From the NCBI GenBank assembly GCA_016193465.1, contig JACPSE010000228.1, positions 1 to 44,037 of the forward strand: a stretch of DNA of 44,037 nt, written 5' to 3'. The notes under the pieces were generated by a model, which was not told where the DNA came from, searched no databases, and was given only the letters and a program-made list of their open reading frames with translations. Position 1 is the first letter of the stretch; every line of letters begins with the position of its first letter. Below, one piece after another: positions 32,321-40,589 of the stretch. Position numbers and translations under genes: made by a program. Origin of the DNA: Deltaproteobacteria bacterium. GTDB lineage: Bacteria; Desulfobacterota; Binatia; UBA9968.

Positions 32321-34924
32321 TCACCACCAGATCAGCGGTTTGATACGTTTCCAGTCCAGGTTCTTCGTGTCCACAACCTCGCCGTCGTCAAACTCCACCG
32401 AGTCGGCGGCGATGCGCTTGATCCATTTTCCAGTCAGGTTGGACAGCGTCTCAGCAATATCAATGCCGTCGTATAACTTGCTCAACTCCACCTTCACCTT
32501 GTTCTTCTTCAGGTCAACCTCTAGCGCCTCCAGCATTTTGAGATCGCGCAGGAACACATACTGGTGATAGGCATCCTTGTTCGGGTCGTCGAACAGGTCG
32601 GCCTCGCCGTATTTGGCGCAGCGTAAGGTGCCTTCATATTGCTCCAGGGTATAATACTTCATGAAATGGGATACGCCTTGGCCATTCTGTGCCTTGCCAT
32701 CCTTCCACTTATCGGAGTAAATGACTTTCTTGATCCGAGGAACGAGAACGGACTCGAAATAGTCCGCCATCTCAATAAGAACGTATTTTCGCTTTCCTTC
32801 GTCTTCTCGATTCAGGTTGATAGTTGCGTGAGCTGTTGTGCCGGAGCCAGCAAAAAAATCGAGCGCGATATCTGTGCGATCAAGATTTGCAACCCTAAGA
32901 CAATCTTCAACAAGATATGGTGACTTCGGATATGAGAAGACACCGTGTTTCCCAAACAAGTCCTTTAAAATACGAGTGCCGTGATCAGTGGCTGAGTATT
33001 CCTTCTTGTCCCACCAGCTAAAAGGTACGATCCCCTCCTCCCCGATTCTCGACTTTATGTAGACAGCGGGCTCGCCGTGGCGATCACGATCAAGTTTTGC
33101 TTCGCCCAGATTATTTGCTAGCCGTTCGTAACTCCATTTCCATCTTCTCTCTTGCCCATTTTCATCAACAGGCAGTATGACGTGTTCCCCTTTCCGAGGT
33201 TCCTCTAGGATATCCCATTCTCTTCGTTGCTCATGCCAAAGCATCTTCGGAAGTCTGAAGTTTGAGGTGGTAACGTAGATAGGGTAAAACATTCTTGCAG
33301 CTTCTGACCTTAGCCCCCCGTGCTTACGGAAGTTGACCCACTCGAAGTGTCCGCTCTGATCATTTTGGCTGTACCTCTCTATCTGTTCTTGGGTACGCTG
33401 TAAGCGGCTCACAAATCCCGCCTCTGTCTTTGCGACGAAGACCGCGTATTCATGGGCCAAGGAAAAACCCTTCGGCGCAGAGCGGCCCGCGGGATTGCTT
33501 CTTACCACTGATACCCCAAGGCTTTCCGGATAGTAGTCCTGCACTAAACTAGTGAGATGATGGAATTCATTGTCGTCAATAGCTATGCAAAGGACTCCTG
33601 CCTTACCCAGGAAATCTCTAGCTATCTGAATCCGATCTCGGATCAACGAGAGCCAGCTAGAACTCTTGTACTTATTCTCGTACATGATTTCCGTGGCAGG
33701 AGAATTGTACGGAGGGTCAATATAAACGCACTGTATTCTTTCTATGAACTTAGCCGAAATTGTTTTCAGAGCCTGGTAGTTCTCGCTTTGGATCACTCTA
33801 CCGTCCAACTCGTGATCGAGGTTATCGAACAGGCTGAGGATTTCCACTTCCATGTCTTTGAAATGTTTTAAGTCGATGGGCAGGTGGTGGTAGGGCTGGT
33901 TTAGGCGTCTCCTCTTGCCCTCCGTACCCAGCACCACGGTTTTCTTAAAGGACTCGTCCACGATGCCCAATTTCTGCCATTCCTCGATCTGCGCCTTGAA
34001 GGTTTTATGCGCGAGCAGTTTTTCCACCAGCGCGATGTCTTTCTCGGCGATGCGGTCCAGTGTGATGACATAGTTGGAGTTGAGTGCGAACTTGGGTTTG
34101 CTCCAGATCTTGACCAACTCGTTCTCAAACTGGCTGATGAACGCGATGATCTTTAGGGCGATGTCTTTGAGGGTTTGCAGTTGCTTGATGCGGGTCTGCG
34201 TCCACTCACTCACCCCGGAGAAAACGTACTGGTACAGCCACAGGTTGAACTGCTCCTCTAGGAACACTTTGGCGTCCTTGTTGATGAAGTAGTCTACCTC
34301 GCTCTGTTTCTCGAAGACGCGGAAGGCGCGCTCCAGGATCTCTTCGCTGATTTTGTCCCCGTTTTTGCGTAGCACCTTGAGGATGTCGTCGGTCTTGGTC
34401 TTCTTGCCCTTTTCCGAGTAGGCCACCGTGAAGACTAGCGTGTCTTTGCGCTTCTCCTTGAAGGAATAGACGCTATCGCGCTTTTCGTTGGCCTTCTTGT
34501 GCTCCAGCGTGGACGCGTCGAAAAAGAACTTCTGGCCATCCACCTCCACCTCCATGCTTTTGAAAAGGCGGTCGGTCTTCACGTAGTAAAGCATGTGGGT
34601 CTTCCAGAACAGCATCACGTCCTTGTCGTCGGTGTACACCTTCTCGTACACGTTCTGGTGCAGCGGGGTATAGCGGAAGTAGATCGAGCCGCTCTCGCTG
34701 AAATACCGGTGGAAGAAGTCGTACAGCTTCTCGAATAGCTCGTCGCGGAAGGCAGGGAACTGCCTTAGGGCCGCGTTGATGTCCTGTTCCAGCTTGGGGA
34801 AAACGCCCGTCTCGTAGTAACGGGACTTGATACGCATCAGGTTGATGTACCCTGACTCCCCCTCCACCTTTGCGCCGACGAAAACATCGCGCAGCGCGCT
34901 ATAAAACTTTTGCTCTCTGGTCAT
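32321..34924 (-). CDS. Type III DNA adenine methyltransferase, Mod subunit
   Basis: The 867-residue protein carries the catalytic CVYIDPPYNSPATEI (DPPY, ~404) before the SAM-binding LDFFAGSGTTAHATINLN (~690). This beta-class order has a ~280-residue target-recognition region between the motifs. The RVIQSENYQALKTI block ahead of DPPY is also typical. An N-terminal extension of ~330 mainly helical residues makes it longer than the usual ~600-700. It should methylate adenine in one strand of an asymmetric site and guide the Res subunit. ATG overlaps the stop of an upstream remnant ORF by four bases. Confidence 0.9.
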   Translation of the reverse strand: MTREQKFYSALRDVFVGAKVEGESGYINLMRIKSRYYETGVFPKLEQDINAALRQFPAFRDELFEKLYDFFHRYFSESGSIYFRYTPLHQNVYEKVYTDDKDVMLFWKTHMLYYVKTDRLFKSMEVEVDGQKFFFDASTLEHKKANEKRDSVYSFKEKRKDTLVFTVAYSEKGKKTKTDDILKVLRKNGDKISEEILERAFRVFEKQSEVDYFINKDAKVFLEEQFNLWLYQYVFSGVSEWTQTRIKQLQTLKDIALKIIAFISQFENELVKIWSKPKFALNSNYVITLDRIAEKDIALVEKLLAHKTFKAQIEEWQKLGIVDESFKKTVVLGTEGKRRRLNQPYHHLPIDLKHFKDMEVEILSLFDNLDHELDGRVIQSENYQALKTISAKFIERIQCVYIDPPYNSPATEIMYENKYKSSSWLSLIRDRIQIARDFLGKAGVLCIAIDDNEFHHLTSLVQDYYPESLGVSVVRSNPAGRSAPKGFSLAHEYAVFVAKTEAGFVSRLQRTQEQIERYSQNDQSGHFEWVNFRKHGGLRSEAARMFYPIYVTTSNFRLPKMLWHEQRREWDILEEPRKGEHVILPVDENGQERRWKWSYERLANNLGEAKLDRDRHGEPAVYIKSRIGEEGIVPFSWWDKKEYSATDHGTRILKDLFGKHGVFSYPKSPYLVEDCLRVANLDRTDIALDFFAGSGTTAHATINLNREDEGKRKYVLIEMADYFESVLVPRIKKVIYSDKWKDGKAQNGQGVSHFMKYYTLEQYEGTLRCAKYGEADLFDDPNKDAYHQYVFLRDLKMLEALEVDLKKNKVKVELSKLYDGIDIAETLSNLTGKWIKRIAADSVEFDDGEVVDTKNLDWKRIKPLIWW

Positions 34925-35150
34925 TTAGAATTAGGAACGAACCGTTTGTATACGGCTATGAGCTTGTCTCCTTCGATGATGAGGTTGCCTTCCAGCCCCG
35001 CTTTCTTGCCCTTTCCGAGGACCGGCAGCTGTCGAACTCCAGGGTGTGATGCGGACCTGTGTGGTGGTAGCACTCAATGGCGGTCTTTCCCTTGACCCCA
35101 GAACCGGTATCTGGCTTCACGCTGGTTGCCGAATCGGAGAGATCGAGCTT
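34921..35150 (-). pseudogene. Frameshifted ORF fragment upstream of mod
   Basis: The minus strand encodes RQLPVLGKGKKAGLEGNLII then EGDKLIAVYKRFVPNSK and a TGA that overlaps the mod ATG (ATGA). Further upstream, in another frame, comes DTGSGVKGKTAIECYHHTGP and HHTLEF. Joining the frames near 35036 would give one continuous tail, so a single-base shift probably broke a real gene whose stop was coupled to mod. Family is not recognised; N-L-I-I-E-G-D is also seen ahead of DPPY in methyltransferases, so a duplicated mod start is an alternative. Confidence 0.45.
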
Positions 35151-35188
35151 TTATGCATTGGCTTAAGAAATCTGGCCTATTTCCTGCT

Positions 35189-35212
35189 ATTGGCATGAGT
35201 TCTACTGCCAAT
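35189..35212. promoter_or_regulatory. Dyad upstream of the XRE regulator
   Basis: ATTGGCA and TGCCAAT form a 7-bp inverted repeat with a ten-base spacer, 88 bases before the XRE gene. It could be the operator of that regulator. This is a weak call because no -35/-10 pair is clear. Confidence 0.3.
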
Positions 35213-35299
35213 GACTAGAGAAAGTCAAGTTTTCTCTGTGTAATGGCGTGTTCCGCTGCGATGCCCTAAGAGCCCATAATCCCGCGAGCGAGAAGGCTT

Positions 35300-35620
35300 A
35301 TGGAGACAAAAACGGTTGTCGGCTTGCGGATAAAAAACTTACGGAGGGCGCGAGGTTATTCCCAGGAAAGGCTGGCCGAAATTATAGGAATGAACCCCAA
35401 GTATTTAAGCAGTATTGAGAGGGGAGAGGAAAACCCGACGTTGGACCTCTTAATGCGGCTATCTCAGGGCCTCAAAGTGGAGATGCAGGAAATCTTCAAC
35501 GTCGAACATGAGGGCCAGCCGCCTCAAAATCTCCGAAGAAAACTTCAGGCTCTAGTTGGAGAGATCAAAGACCAGGATTTAAGCCGTGCTATTCGAATCC
35601 TAAGTGCGCTTGTTCGTTAG
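35300..35620 (+). CDS. XRE-family regulator beside the R-M operon
   Basis: The 106-residue protein has an N-terminal Cro/C1 helix-turn-helix, GLRIKNLRRARGYSQERLAE then MNPKYLSSIERGEENPTLDL, and a short charged tail. The Y-S-Q-E-x-L-A-x-x-x-G-x-x-x-x-Y-L-S-x-I-E-R-G-x-x-N-P-T core is that of small stand-alone repressors and of controller proteins that time restriction-gene expression. It is divergent from mod, with ~370 bases between them, and may control it; that link is inferred from position. No ribosome site stands out besides GAGAAGG before ATG. Confidence 0.85.
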   Translation: METKTVVGLRIKNLRRARGYSQERLAEIIGMNPKYLSSIERGEENPTLDLLMRLSQGLKVEMQEIFNVEHEGQPPQNLRRKLQALVGEIKDQDLSRAIRILSALVR

Positions 35621-35686
35621 CTTCTGCTCTGACAAGACCGTTGAGGTCACGACAATCTCAGCAATCCTACCGGCTGATCGAAGCCC

Positions 35687-36235
35687 TTAAGGCATCGGGC
35701 TGATTGCTGACCTTCGGTATTTTGCTGCTCTTTCTTTGACGAGAAAGCCGATCTTCCGTTTCCTTGGCTCCGGCGGGGACATCAGTTGGCGGATAGCGTC
35801 AAAGACCACCTTAAACTGGGTGTCGTATTTCTTCTCCAGTGCTTCAAGCTTGCGGGCCAGTTGAGCATTGGAGGCAAGTAATTGTCGTAACCGAACGAAG
35901 GTGCGCATGATCTCGACATTGACCTGAATAGCACGCTTACTGTGCAGGACTCCGGAGAGCATCGCGACTCCTTGCTCGGTAAAAGCATAAGGAAGATAGC
36001 GCCGTCCACCCCATCTTGAGGTGCCAATTTGGCACCTCAAGTCTGCAAACTCGCTCTCGGTCAATTGGAATACGAAATCGTCAGGAAATCGTTCCCGATT
36101 GCGCGTGAAGGCTCTGTTGAGCGCTTTGGTTTCAACACCGTAAAGCTCTGCGAGATCGGCGTCCAGCATCACTTTGTGCCCGCGGATCAACAAAATCGAC
36201 CGCTCGATTCGCTCGGTCGGAACCAGGTTGGCCAC
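35687..36235 (-). CDS. ORF6N-domain DNA-binding protein
   Basis: The 182-residue protein has an ORF6N domain at ~10-95: [40 protein letters not shown] then [11 protein letters not shown], and [20 protein letters not shown] helical region ([17 protein letters not shown]) and a basic end ([18 protein letters not shown]) follow. ORF6N domains come from phages and large DNA viruses and are spread by mobile elements; the biological role in bacterial chromosomes is unclear. A decayed copy of its last codons lies 1.7 kb away at 37371-37445. Confidence 0.9.
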   Translation of the reverse strand: MANLVPTERIERSILLIRGHKVMLDADLAELYGVETKALNRAFTRNRERFPDDFVFQLTESEFADLRCQIGTSRWGGRRYLPYAFTEQGVAMLSGVLHSKRAIQVNVEIMRTFVRLRQLLASNAQLARKLEALEKKYDTQFKVVFDAIRQLMSPPEPRKRKIGFLVKERAAKYRRSAISPMP

Positions 36236-36301
36236 AAATTACCTCAACAACAAACCTGGCTGGGGCGAGCGGGTCCGGGCGATGATGTACAGTCAATGTG
36301 T

Positions 36302-36545
36302 AAACCAGATCGGGAGACCCAGCCGAAGTTAGTTTGGCGTAAAATAGGGTAAAATAGTAAAGAAGGCAACAGGCAAGCCCTTCGGGATCTCAAATGGCAA
36401 ATTGCAAATCTCAAATTTGAAATTTCGAGGAGGGATCAAGGGTAAGAAAGACAACAGGCAGCAAGGAAAAAGTGAAAAGGTAAAAGGAAAAACAGGCGAA
36501 AGCAATAGAAAACAGGCAAGAGCCCGAAGCGAAAAGGACAAAGAA
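36302..36545. repeat. Purine-rich intergenic stretch of short repeated units
   Basis: Roughly 240 bases without a gene, built of units such as GTAAAATAGGGTAAAATAG, AAGGCAACAGGCAAG, CAAATGGCAAATTGCAAATC and several ACAGGC-containing words, ending in a long A/G-rich tract. No open frame of interest, start site or stable hairpin is visible. It looks like the other repeat-built spacers in this window. Confidence 0.55.
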
Positions 36546-36551
36546 TGAAGG

Positions 36552-36857
36552 CTAAACGGCGGCCGCGTGCGGTTTTACTTCCTTCTTCAGGCGCTTTTCC
36601 AGATTATCGGCAGTTACATCCAGATCATAATCCATTTGTAAGCCCAGCCAGAACTGTGGGGACATGCCGAAATAACGTCCCAGCCGCAGGGCCGTATCAG
36701 CAGTCATGCTTCGCTTGCCTAGCACAATCTCGTTAATGCGCCGGGGAGGCACTCCAATGGCTAAAGCCAAACGGTTTTGGCTGAGATCCATTGGCTTGAG
36801 AAATTCTTCCAGTAAAACTTCACCTGGATGGACAGGCTTTAACTTTTTCACGGGCAT
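36552..36857 (-). CDS. higA: HigA-family antitoxin (second TA pair)
   Basis: The 101-residue protein begins KLKPVHPGEVLLEEFLKPMD, the exact landmark of HigA antidotes, then LSQNRLALAIGVPPRRINEI and SMTADTALRLGRYFGMSPQF, a Cro-like helix-turn-helix. It should neutralise the toxin encoded 12 bases upstream and repress the pair. Normal length. Gene order toxin-antitoxin matches higBA. It differs in sequence from the antitoxin at 2431, so the two pairs are not recent duplicates. Confidence 0.93.
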   Translation of the reverse strand: MPVKKLKPVHPGEVLLEEFLKPMDLSQNRLALAIGVPPRRINEIVLGKRSMTADTALRLGRYFGMSPQFWLGLQMDYDLDVTADNLEKRLKKEVKPHAAAV

Positions 36858-36869
36858 AACCCTCTCTCC

Positions 36870-37151
36870 CTAATGATAATCGACAATCTCCACGTTGTAG
36901 GCATCTCCATCCCGCCACTCGAAGCAAATACGCCATTGGTTGTTGATGCGGATGCTGTGCTGGCCTGCACGATCGTCCGAGAGTTTCTCCAAGTGATTTG
37001 CGGGTGGAACCCGGAGATCCTGCAGCGTGACAGCCCGATTCAGCATCCGCAACTTTCGCAGGGCCACCTGCTGAATATCCTGGGGCAATCGATCAGATCT
37101 CTGTCGGTTGAAGATCTTTTCGGTCTCCCTGGATTTGAAGGACCTTATCAA
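36870..37151 (-). CDS. higB: HigB-type toxin (second TA pair)
   Basis: From TTG 37151 this encodes about 93 residues: IRSFKSRETEKIFNRQRSDR, then a helix pair, VPPANHLEKLSDDRAGQHSI and RINNQWRICFEWRDGDAYNV. The last block is the RelE/HigB catalytic strand pair (R-I-N-x-Q-W-R-I-C-F). The toxin probably cleaves ribosome-bound mRNA. The frame extends to another TTG at 37187, but that overlaps the -35 box, and family members begin right at M-I-x-S-F. No ribosome site precedes the TTG; the transcript may be leaderless. Confidence 0.9.
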   Translation of the reverse strand: MIRSFKSRETEKIFNRQRSDRLPQDIQQVALRKLRMLNRAVTLQDLRVPPANHLEKLSDDRAGQHSIRINNQWRICFEWRDGDAYNVEIVDYH

Positions 37152-37158
37152 GAAAACT

Positions 37159-37187
37159 AGTGTATAACGTGACGCGTTAAACGTCAA
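37159..37187 (-). promoter_or_regulatory. Promoter of the second HigBA pair
   Basis: On the minus strand TTGACG (37187-37182) and TACACT (37164-37159) are 17 bases apart. The TTG start codon lies eight bases past the -10 box. The spacer includes the small palindrome AACGCGTCACGTT, a possible HigA operator. Confidence 0.5.
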
Positions 37188-37370
37188 CCGCGAGATACGG
37201 GGGAGGAAAAGATGCTTGGCGCTTGAACGTCCTGGTGTCTGACCTGCCTTACTTGATCAAGACAACTACGCTTCTAGTCGTTCTGGCTTTGATTCCTAGG
37301 GTGCCGGGGTCTACACGACAATCTAAACAATCTTTCCTGATCCAACTTTTTCCTCTGCTAATCGACTTTC

Positions 37371-37445
37371 TTAACTCCTCGGACGGATTTCGGACCTTCC
37401 GTATTTTGCCGCTCTTTCCTTGACAAGAAACCCGATCTTCCGCTT
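37371..37445 (-). pseudogene. Decayed second copy of the ORF6N C-terminus
   Basis: The minus strand reads [18 protein letters not shown] and then EIRPRS and TAA. This matches the end of the ORF6N protein at 35687 ([18 protein letters not shown]) with about six base changes over 53 bases. No N-terminal part is present; the match starts abruptly near 37446. The remaining bases of 37188-37485 hold nothing recognised apart from the promoter described above. Confidence 0.7.
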
Positions 37446-37485
37446 GTCGCAGCCACGGCTCACAAGTCTAGCCCGCTAGAAGTCC

Positions 37486-38658
37486 CTACGAGTACCCCCC
37501 GGCCCATAGAGTATCCAGAAACTCCCGCACCGGAAGAACCGCGATCCCCCCGACCTGGCGGCGCCGTTTTTCAAGGCTCACACATAAATAGCGTTTAAGC
37601 TTTTGCTCTTCCGCCAGCGCGCGCAGCGACTTAAGATCCGCCTGAGATACATTCTCCTTGGCCTTGACCTCAACAGCCGTGTGCTCGCCGATGATGAAAT
37701 CGACCTCGAAACCGGATGTGGAGCGCCAGTAGCTCAACGGCTCCTCGGACAGGTAGTCCCTATAGCTGACTAACTCGTGCATGAGATAGGTCTCCAATGC
37801 CTCGCCGAATTCGGACGTACCCGGGTGAAATATCCGGCGCTGGAGCGCGGCAACAACCCCGACATCGAAGAAATAGTATTTGGACGAAGCTAACGGCTTT
37901 CGTTTCCTGGACTTGCGCCAGGTAGGCAGGTCGTGGAGAACGAGGGTGTCTTTCAGGATCTCGAAATATTCATAAACGGTCGTTCGGGCTACTTGGGCGT
38001 CATTGCCTACGTTGGTGAAGTTGACGATGGTGCCGTTACACAACGCGGCCACCCTGAGAAAACGGCTGAAGGCCGGCACATTGCGCGTAGCGCCTTCCGC
38101 GACGACCTCCTGTTGCAGATACGATCCCGCATACGCTTCTAGGTCCGCTTTAGGGTCGTCCGAAAAGTAAATCGCAGGCAACAGTCCCCGCTCCAGAGCG
38201 CGGTAGAGGTCGAAGTGAGCGCCCAGCTCCCGGTAGGTAAGCGGGTGGAGATACTTTGTTCGGGCGCGGCCCCCCAGCAGATTCACTCTTCCGCGGCGGA
38301 GCTTGCGGGCGCTGGAGCCCGTGAGAAGAAATCGGATGCCGCGCTTTTCGATCAGGTGGTGTACCTCGTTGAGAAGCTCGGGCAGGCGCTGGATCTCATC
38401 AATGACCACGGTGCGGTCCCGAGGAGTAAGCTCCTCGGCGATCCGGCCGGGATTCTGACTCAGCGCAACGTAGGTGGAGCTTTCCAGCAGGTCGTAGAGC
38501 CGGACCCCGGTCAAAGTATGGGCGATGAGAAAGCTCTTGCCGGTTTGGCGCGGGCCGAAGAGAAAATAGGATCGCTTCGAGAGCAGCCGCGGGAGATCAA
38601 GGAGCCGTTCAATATACGGGCTGCTCAAGCCTTGAGAGTCTGTCAAGTCCATCGTCAT
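37486..38658 (-). CDS. AAA-family ATPase with DUF4143 domain
   Basis: The 390-residue protein has an AAA_14 motor: Walker A FLFGPRQTGKSFLIAHTL, Walker B RTVVIDEIQRLPELL and sensor-1-like IRFLLTGSSARKLRRG. A DUF4143 half follows (TTVYEYFEILKDTLVLHDLP, KYYFFDVGVVAALQRR) and a nuclease-like patch, YWRSTSGFEVDFIIGEHTAVEVKAKENV, whose E-V-D-F ... E-V-K-x-K spacing resembles PD-(D/E)-x-K enzymes. Such proteins are common in genomic accessory regions and their role is not settled. ATG 38658 or 38652; no clear ribosome site. Confidence 0.9.
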   Translation of the reverse strand: MTMDLTDSQGLSSPYIERLLDLPRLLSKRSYFLFGPRQTGKSFLIAHTLTGVRLYDLLESSTYVALSQNPGRIAEELTPRDRTVVIDEIQRLPELLNEVHHLIEKRGIRFLLTGSSARKLRRGRVNLLGGRARTKYLHPLTYRELGAHFDLYRALERGLLPAIYFSDDPKADLEAYAGSYLQQEVVAEGATRNVPAFSRFLRVAALCNGTIVNFTNVGNDAQVARTTVYEYFEILKDTLVLHDLPTWRKSRKRKPLASSKYYFFDVGVVAALQRRIFHPGTSEFGEALETYLMHELVSYRDYLSEEPLSYWRSTSGFEVDFIIGEHTAVEVKAKENVSQADLKSLRALAEEQKLKRYLCVSLEKRRRQVGGIAVLPVREFLDTLWAGGYS

Positions 38659-38800
38659 ATATCATGACAAATGACGGGACAGTCGTCAAGCTAGGTCTTG
38701 GCCCGCCCGCTAGGCATTCACGCCCCGAGGAGGATCGTCAGTTGTCAATCAAAAGAGGAGAGGGCTTGAAGCTTTTCGAAGGAACTAATAGCTTAAAAGC

Positions 38801-39058
38801 GTGAATGAGCTGCGCAAACTCCTCTCATCTGTGGGGCAGCGGGAAAAGATAGAGCGGCTAATCCGAAAAAGCCCCTCTCCCGCGCTCGCCCGCACGAACC
38901 TCGTCCGGTTAATTGAGAGCGGGGGTATAAGGTCTTTCAAGAAAATTCCCGTTGGCCAGCTCTTGACACTGGTCCGGCTCCTCGGGGGCAGCGCTTACTT
39001 AAGCGATATACTAATCCGGGAAGGCAAAAATTGGCCTGGTGCAACTAAAGGTTCCTGA
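38801..39058 (+). pseudogene. N-terminal stub of glutamine-synthetase adenylyltransferase
   Basis: From GTG 38801 the frame gives 85 residues: LARTNLVRLIESGG, then VGQLLTLVRLLGGSAYLSDI followed by LIREGKNWPG. The L-x-x-L-x-G-x-S-x-Y-L-S-D-x-L-x-R motif is the start of GlnE, which controls glutamine synthetase by adenylylation and is normally about 950 residues. The nucleotidyltransferase domains are missing; after TGA no continuation is seen in 39059-39210. It may instead be a tiny gene derived from GlnE. No ribosome site is visible. Confidence 0.6.
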
Positions 39059-39210
39059 CAACTTTTCCGTTCGGCGCCATTCCCCCCTTGACCCTGCCTG
39101 GCTCTTTTCATCGGAGCCGTCTCGTTCCAGAAAAGATTCCCGACCCCTTAAATTTATCTGCATCACACCCACCCGTTGGAAGAACTGGGGATCTTTCTAG
39201 TCAGAGTCAA

Positions 39211-40575
39211 TCAGCTGATCCCCAAAGACTTAAGCAGCCTCAGCAGATACTTCTCGTGAAGACCCAAAATCTTGGCCGCGGCGGCGCGATTTCCTTTGGT
39301 CTCGGCCAGAGTTCTCATGATCAACTCGCGCTTAGTAGCGTCTAGCGCGTCGCGATAGGACGGTCCATCCGGACGGGCCCCCGGCTCTGTGGCAACCACT
39401 CTGGGAGACAGGTCCTGGACAGTGATACTTGGCTCTTGGCCCAGGACGACGGCCCGCTCAATCACATTGGCCAGCTCTCGTACATTGCCTGGCCACTCAT
39501 AGGCCATGAGTCTTTCCAGGGCCTGCGGCGCAATCTCAGTCAATTTCTTTTTCGTTTCAAGAGAAAAACGCTGCAGGAAATAATAGGCCAAGTCAGGAAT
39601 ATCCTCTTTTCTATCCCTCAAGGGCGGAAGGGTAATGGGAACAACGTTGAGACGATGGTAAAGATCTTCACGGAAGCGGCCTTCCCGGACCGCGCTGTCC
39701 AAGTCCTGATTTGTAGCCGCAATGATCCTGATATCCACGCTGATGGATTTGCTCCCTCCGACCCGCTCAAACTCCCTTTCTTGAATAAATCTCAGGAGCT
39801 TGGTTTGCAGCTCCTGGGAGATGTCGCCCACCTCGTCGAGAAAAACGGTGCCACCGTCGGACAGCTCAATTTTCCCTTTCTTGACCTGGTAGGCCCCCGT
39901 GAACGCCCCCTTTTCATGCCCGAAGAGCTCGCTCTCCAGGAGCTCGCGAGAAAGCCCCACGCAGTTGATGGGCACAAAAGGCTTCGCCTTCCTCTCGCTC
40001 CAGTTGTGGATGGCCCGGGCGAAGATCTCCTTTCCCGTTCCGCTTTCCCCTAGAAGGAGAACCGTTGATCTGCTGGCTGCGGCCCTCTTGGCGACATCGA
40101 TCACCTCATTCATGCGGGCACCCTTGCCGACGATGAGGCGATGGCGTTTCTCGGCCTCCTCCGCGAGGATCTCCACCTCTCTCTTGAGCCCCTCGCGCTC
40201 CAGAGCCTTCCGCACCACGATCTCGAGGTGCTTGGGATCGAAAGGCTTGGGCAGGAAATCGTAGGCGCCCTCTTTCATCGCCTCGACCGCCTTCTCGATG
40301 GAGCCGTAAGCGGTAATCACGATAATAGGAACGTCGACCCCGTCCCGTCGGAGTCTCCTGAGCAGCTCCATACCATCCATGCGGGGCATCTGGAGATCCA
40401 AAAGGATCAACGCTGGGATCTCTTGCCGGACAGCGGCCAGCGCTTCCTGCCCATCAGCGGCCATGAGGGCCTGGCACTGCATGGCACGAAGTCTCACCTC
40501 TAGCAGGCGGCGCGATGCGGCATCGTCATCTACAATCAAGACCCGTGCTCCGGTTGTTCTCATCTCTTCGAACAT
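39211..40575 (-). CDS. Sigma-54-dependent response regulator (NtrC type)
   Basis: The 454-residue protein has a receiver domain (~10-125; VLIVDDDAASRRLLEVRL, phospho-acceptor in LILLDLQMPRMDGMEL, K in DFLPKPFDPKHLE). An AAA+ activator domain follows (~145-375) with Walker A LLGESGTGKEIFARAI, the sigma-54 contact GAFTGA (~220), Walker B GGTVFLDEVGDIS and YHRLNVVPITLPPLRDRKED. A Fis-like HTH ends it (NRAAAAKILGLHEKYLLRLL). It remodels sigma-54 RNA polymerase when phosphorylated. An internal ATG at 40563 is an alternative start. It closes the signalling operon, 15 bases after the small receiver. Confidence 0.94.
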   Translation of the reverse strand: MFEEMRTTGARVLIVDDDAASRRLLEVRLRAMQCQALMAADGQEALAAVRQEIPALILLDLQMPRMDGMELLRRLRRDGVDVPIIVITAYGSIEKAVEAMKEGAYDFLPKPFDPKHLEIVVRKALEREGLKREVEILAEEAEKRHRLIVGKGARMNEVIDVAKRAAASRSTVLLLGESGTGKEIFARAIHNWSERKAKPFVPINCVGLSRELLESELFGHEKGAFTGAYQVKKGKIELSDGGTVFLDEVGDISQELQTKLLRFIQEREFERVGGSKSISVDIRIIAATNQDLDSAVREGRFREDLYHRLNVVPITLPPLRDRKEDIPDLAYYFLQRFSLETKKKLTEIAPQALERLMAYEWPGNVRELANVIERAVVLGQEPSITVQDLSPRVVATEPGARPDGPSYRDALDATKRELIMRTLAETKGNRAAAAKILGLHEKYLLRLLKSLGIS

Positions 40576-40589
40576 AGATTACCAGCGCT

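Noticed and set aside
35040-35110. Plus-strand gene between mod and the XRE regulator
   Set aside because: The plus-strand frames there are short, lack start signals and are shadows of the minus-strand fragment.
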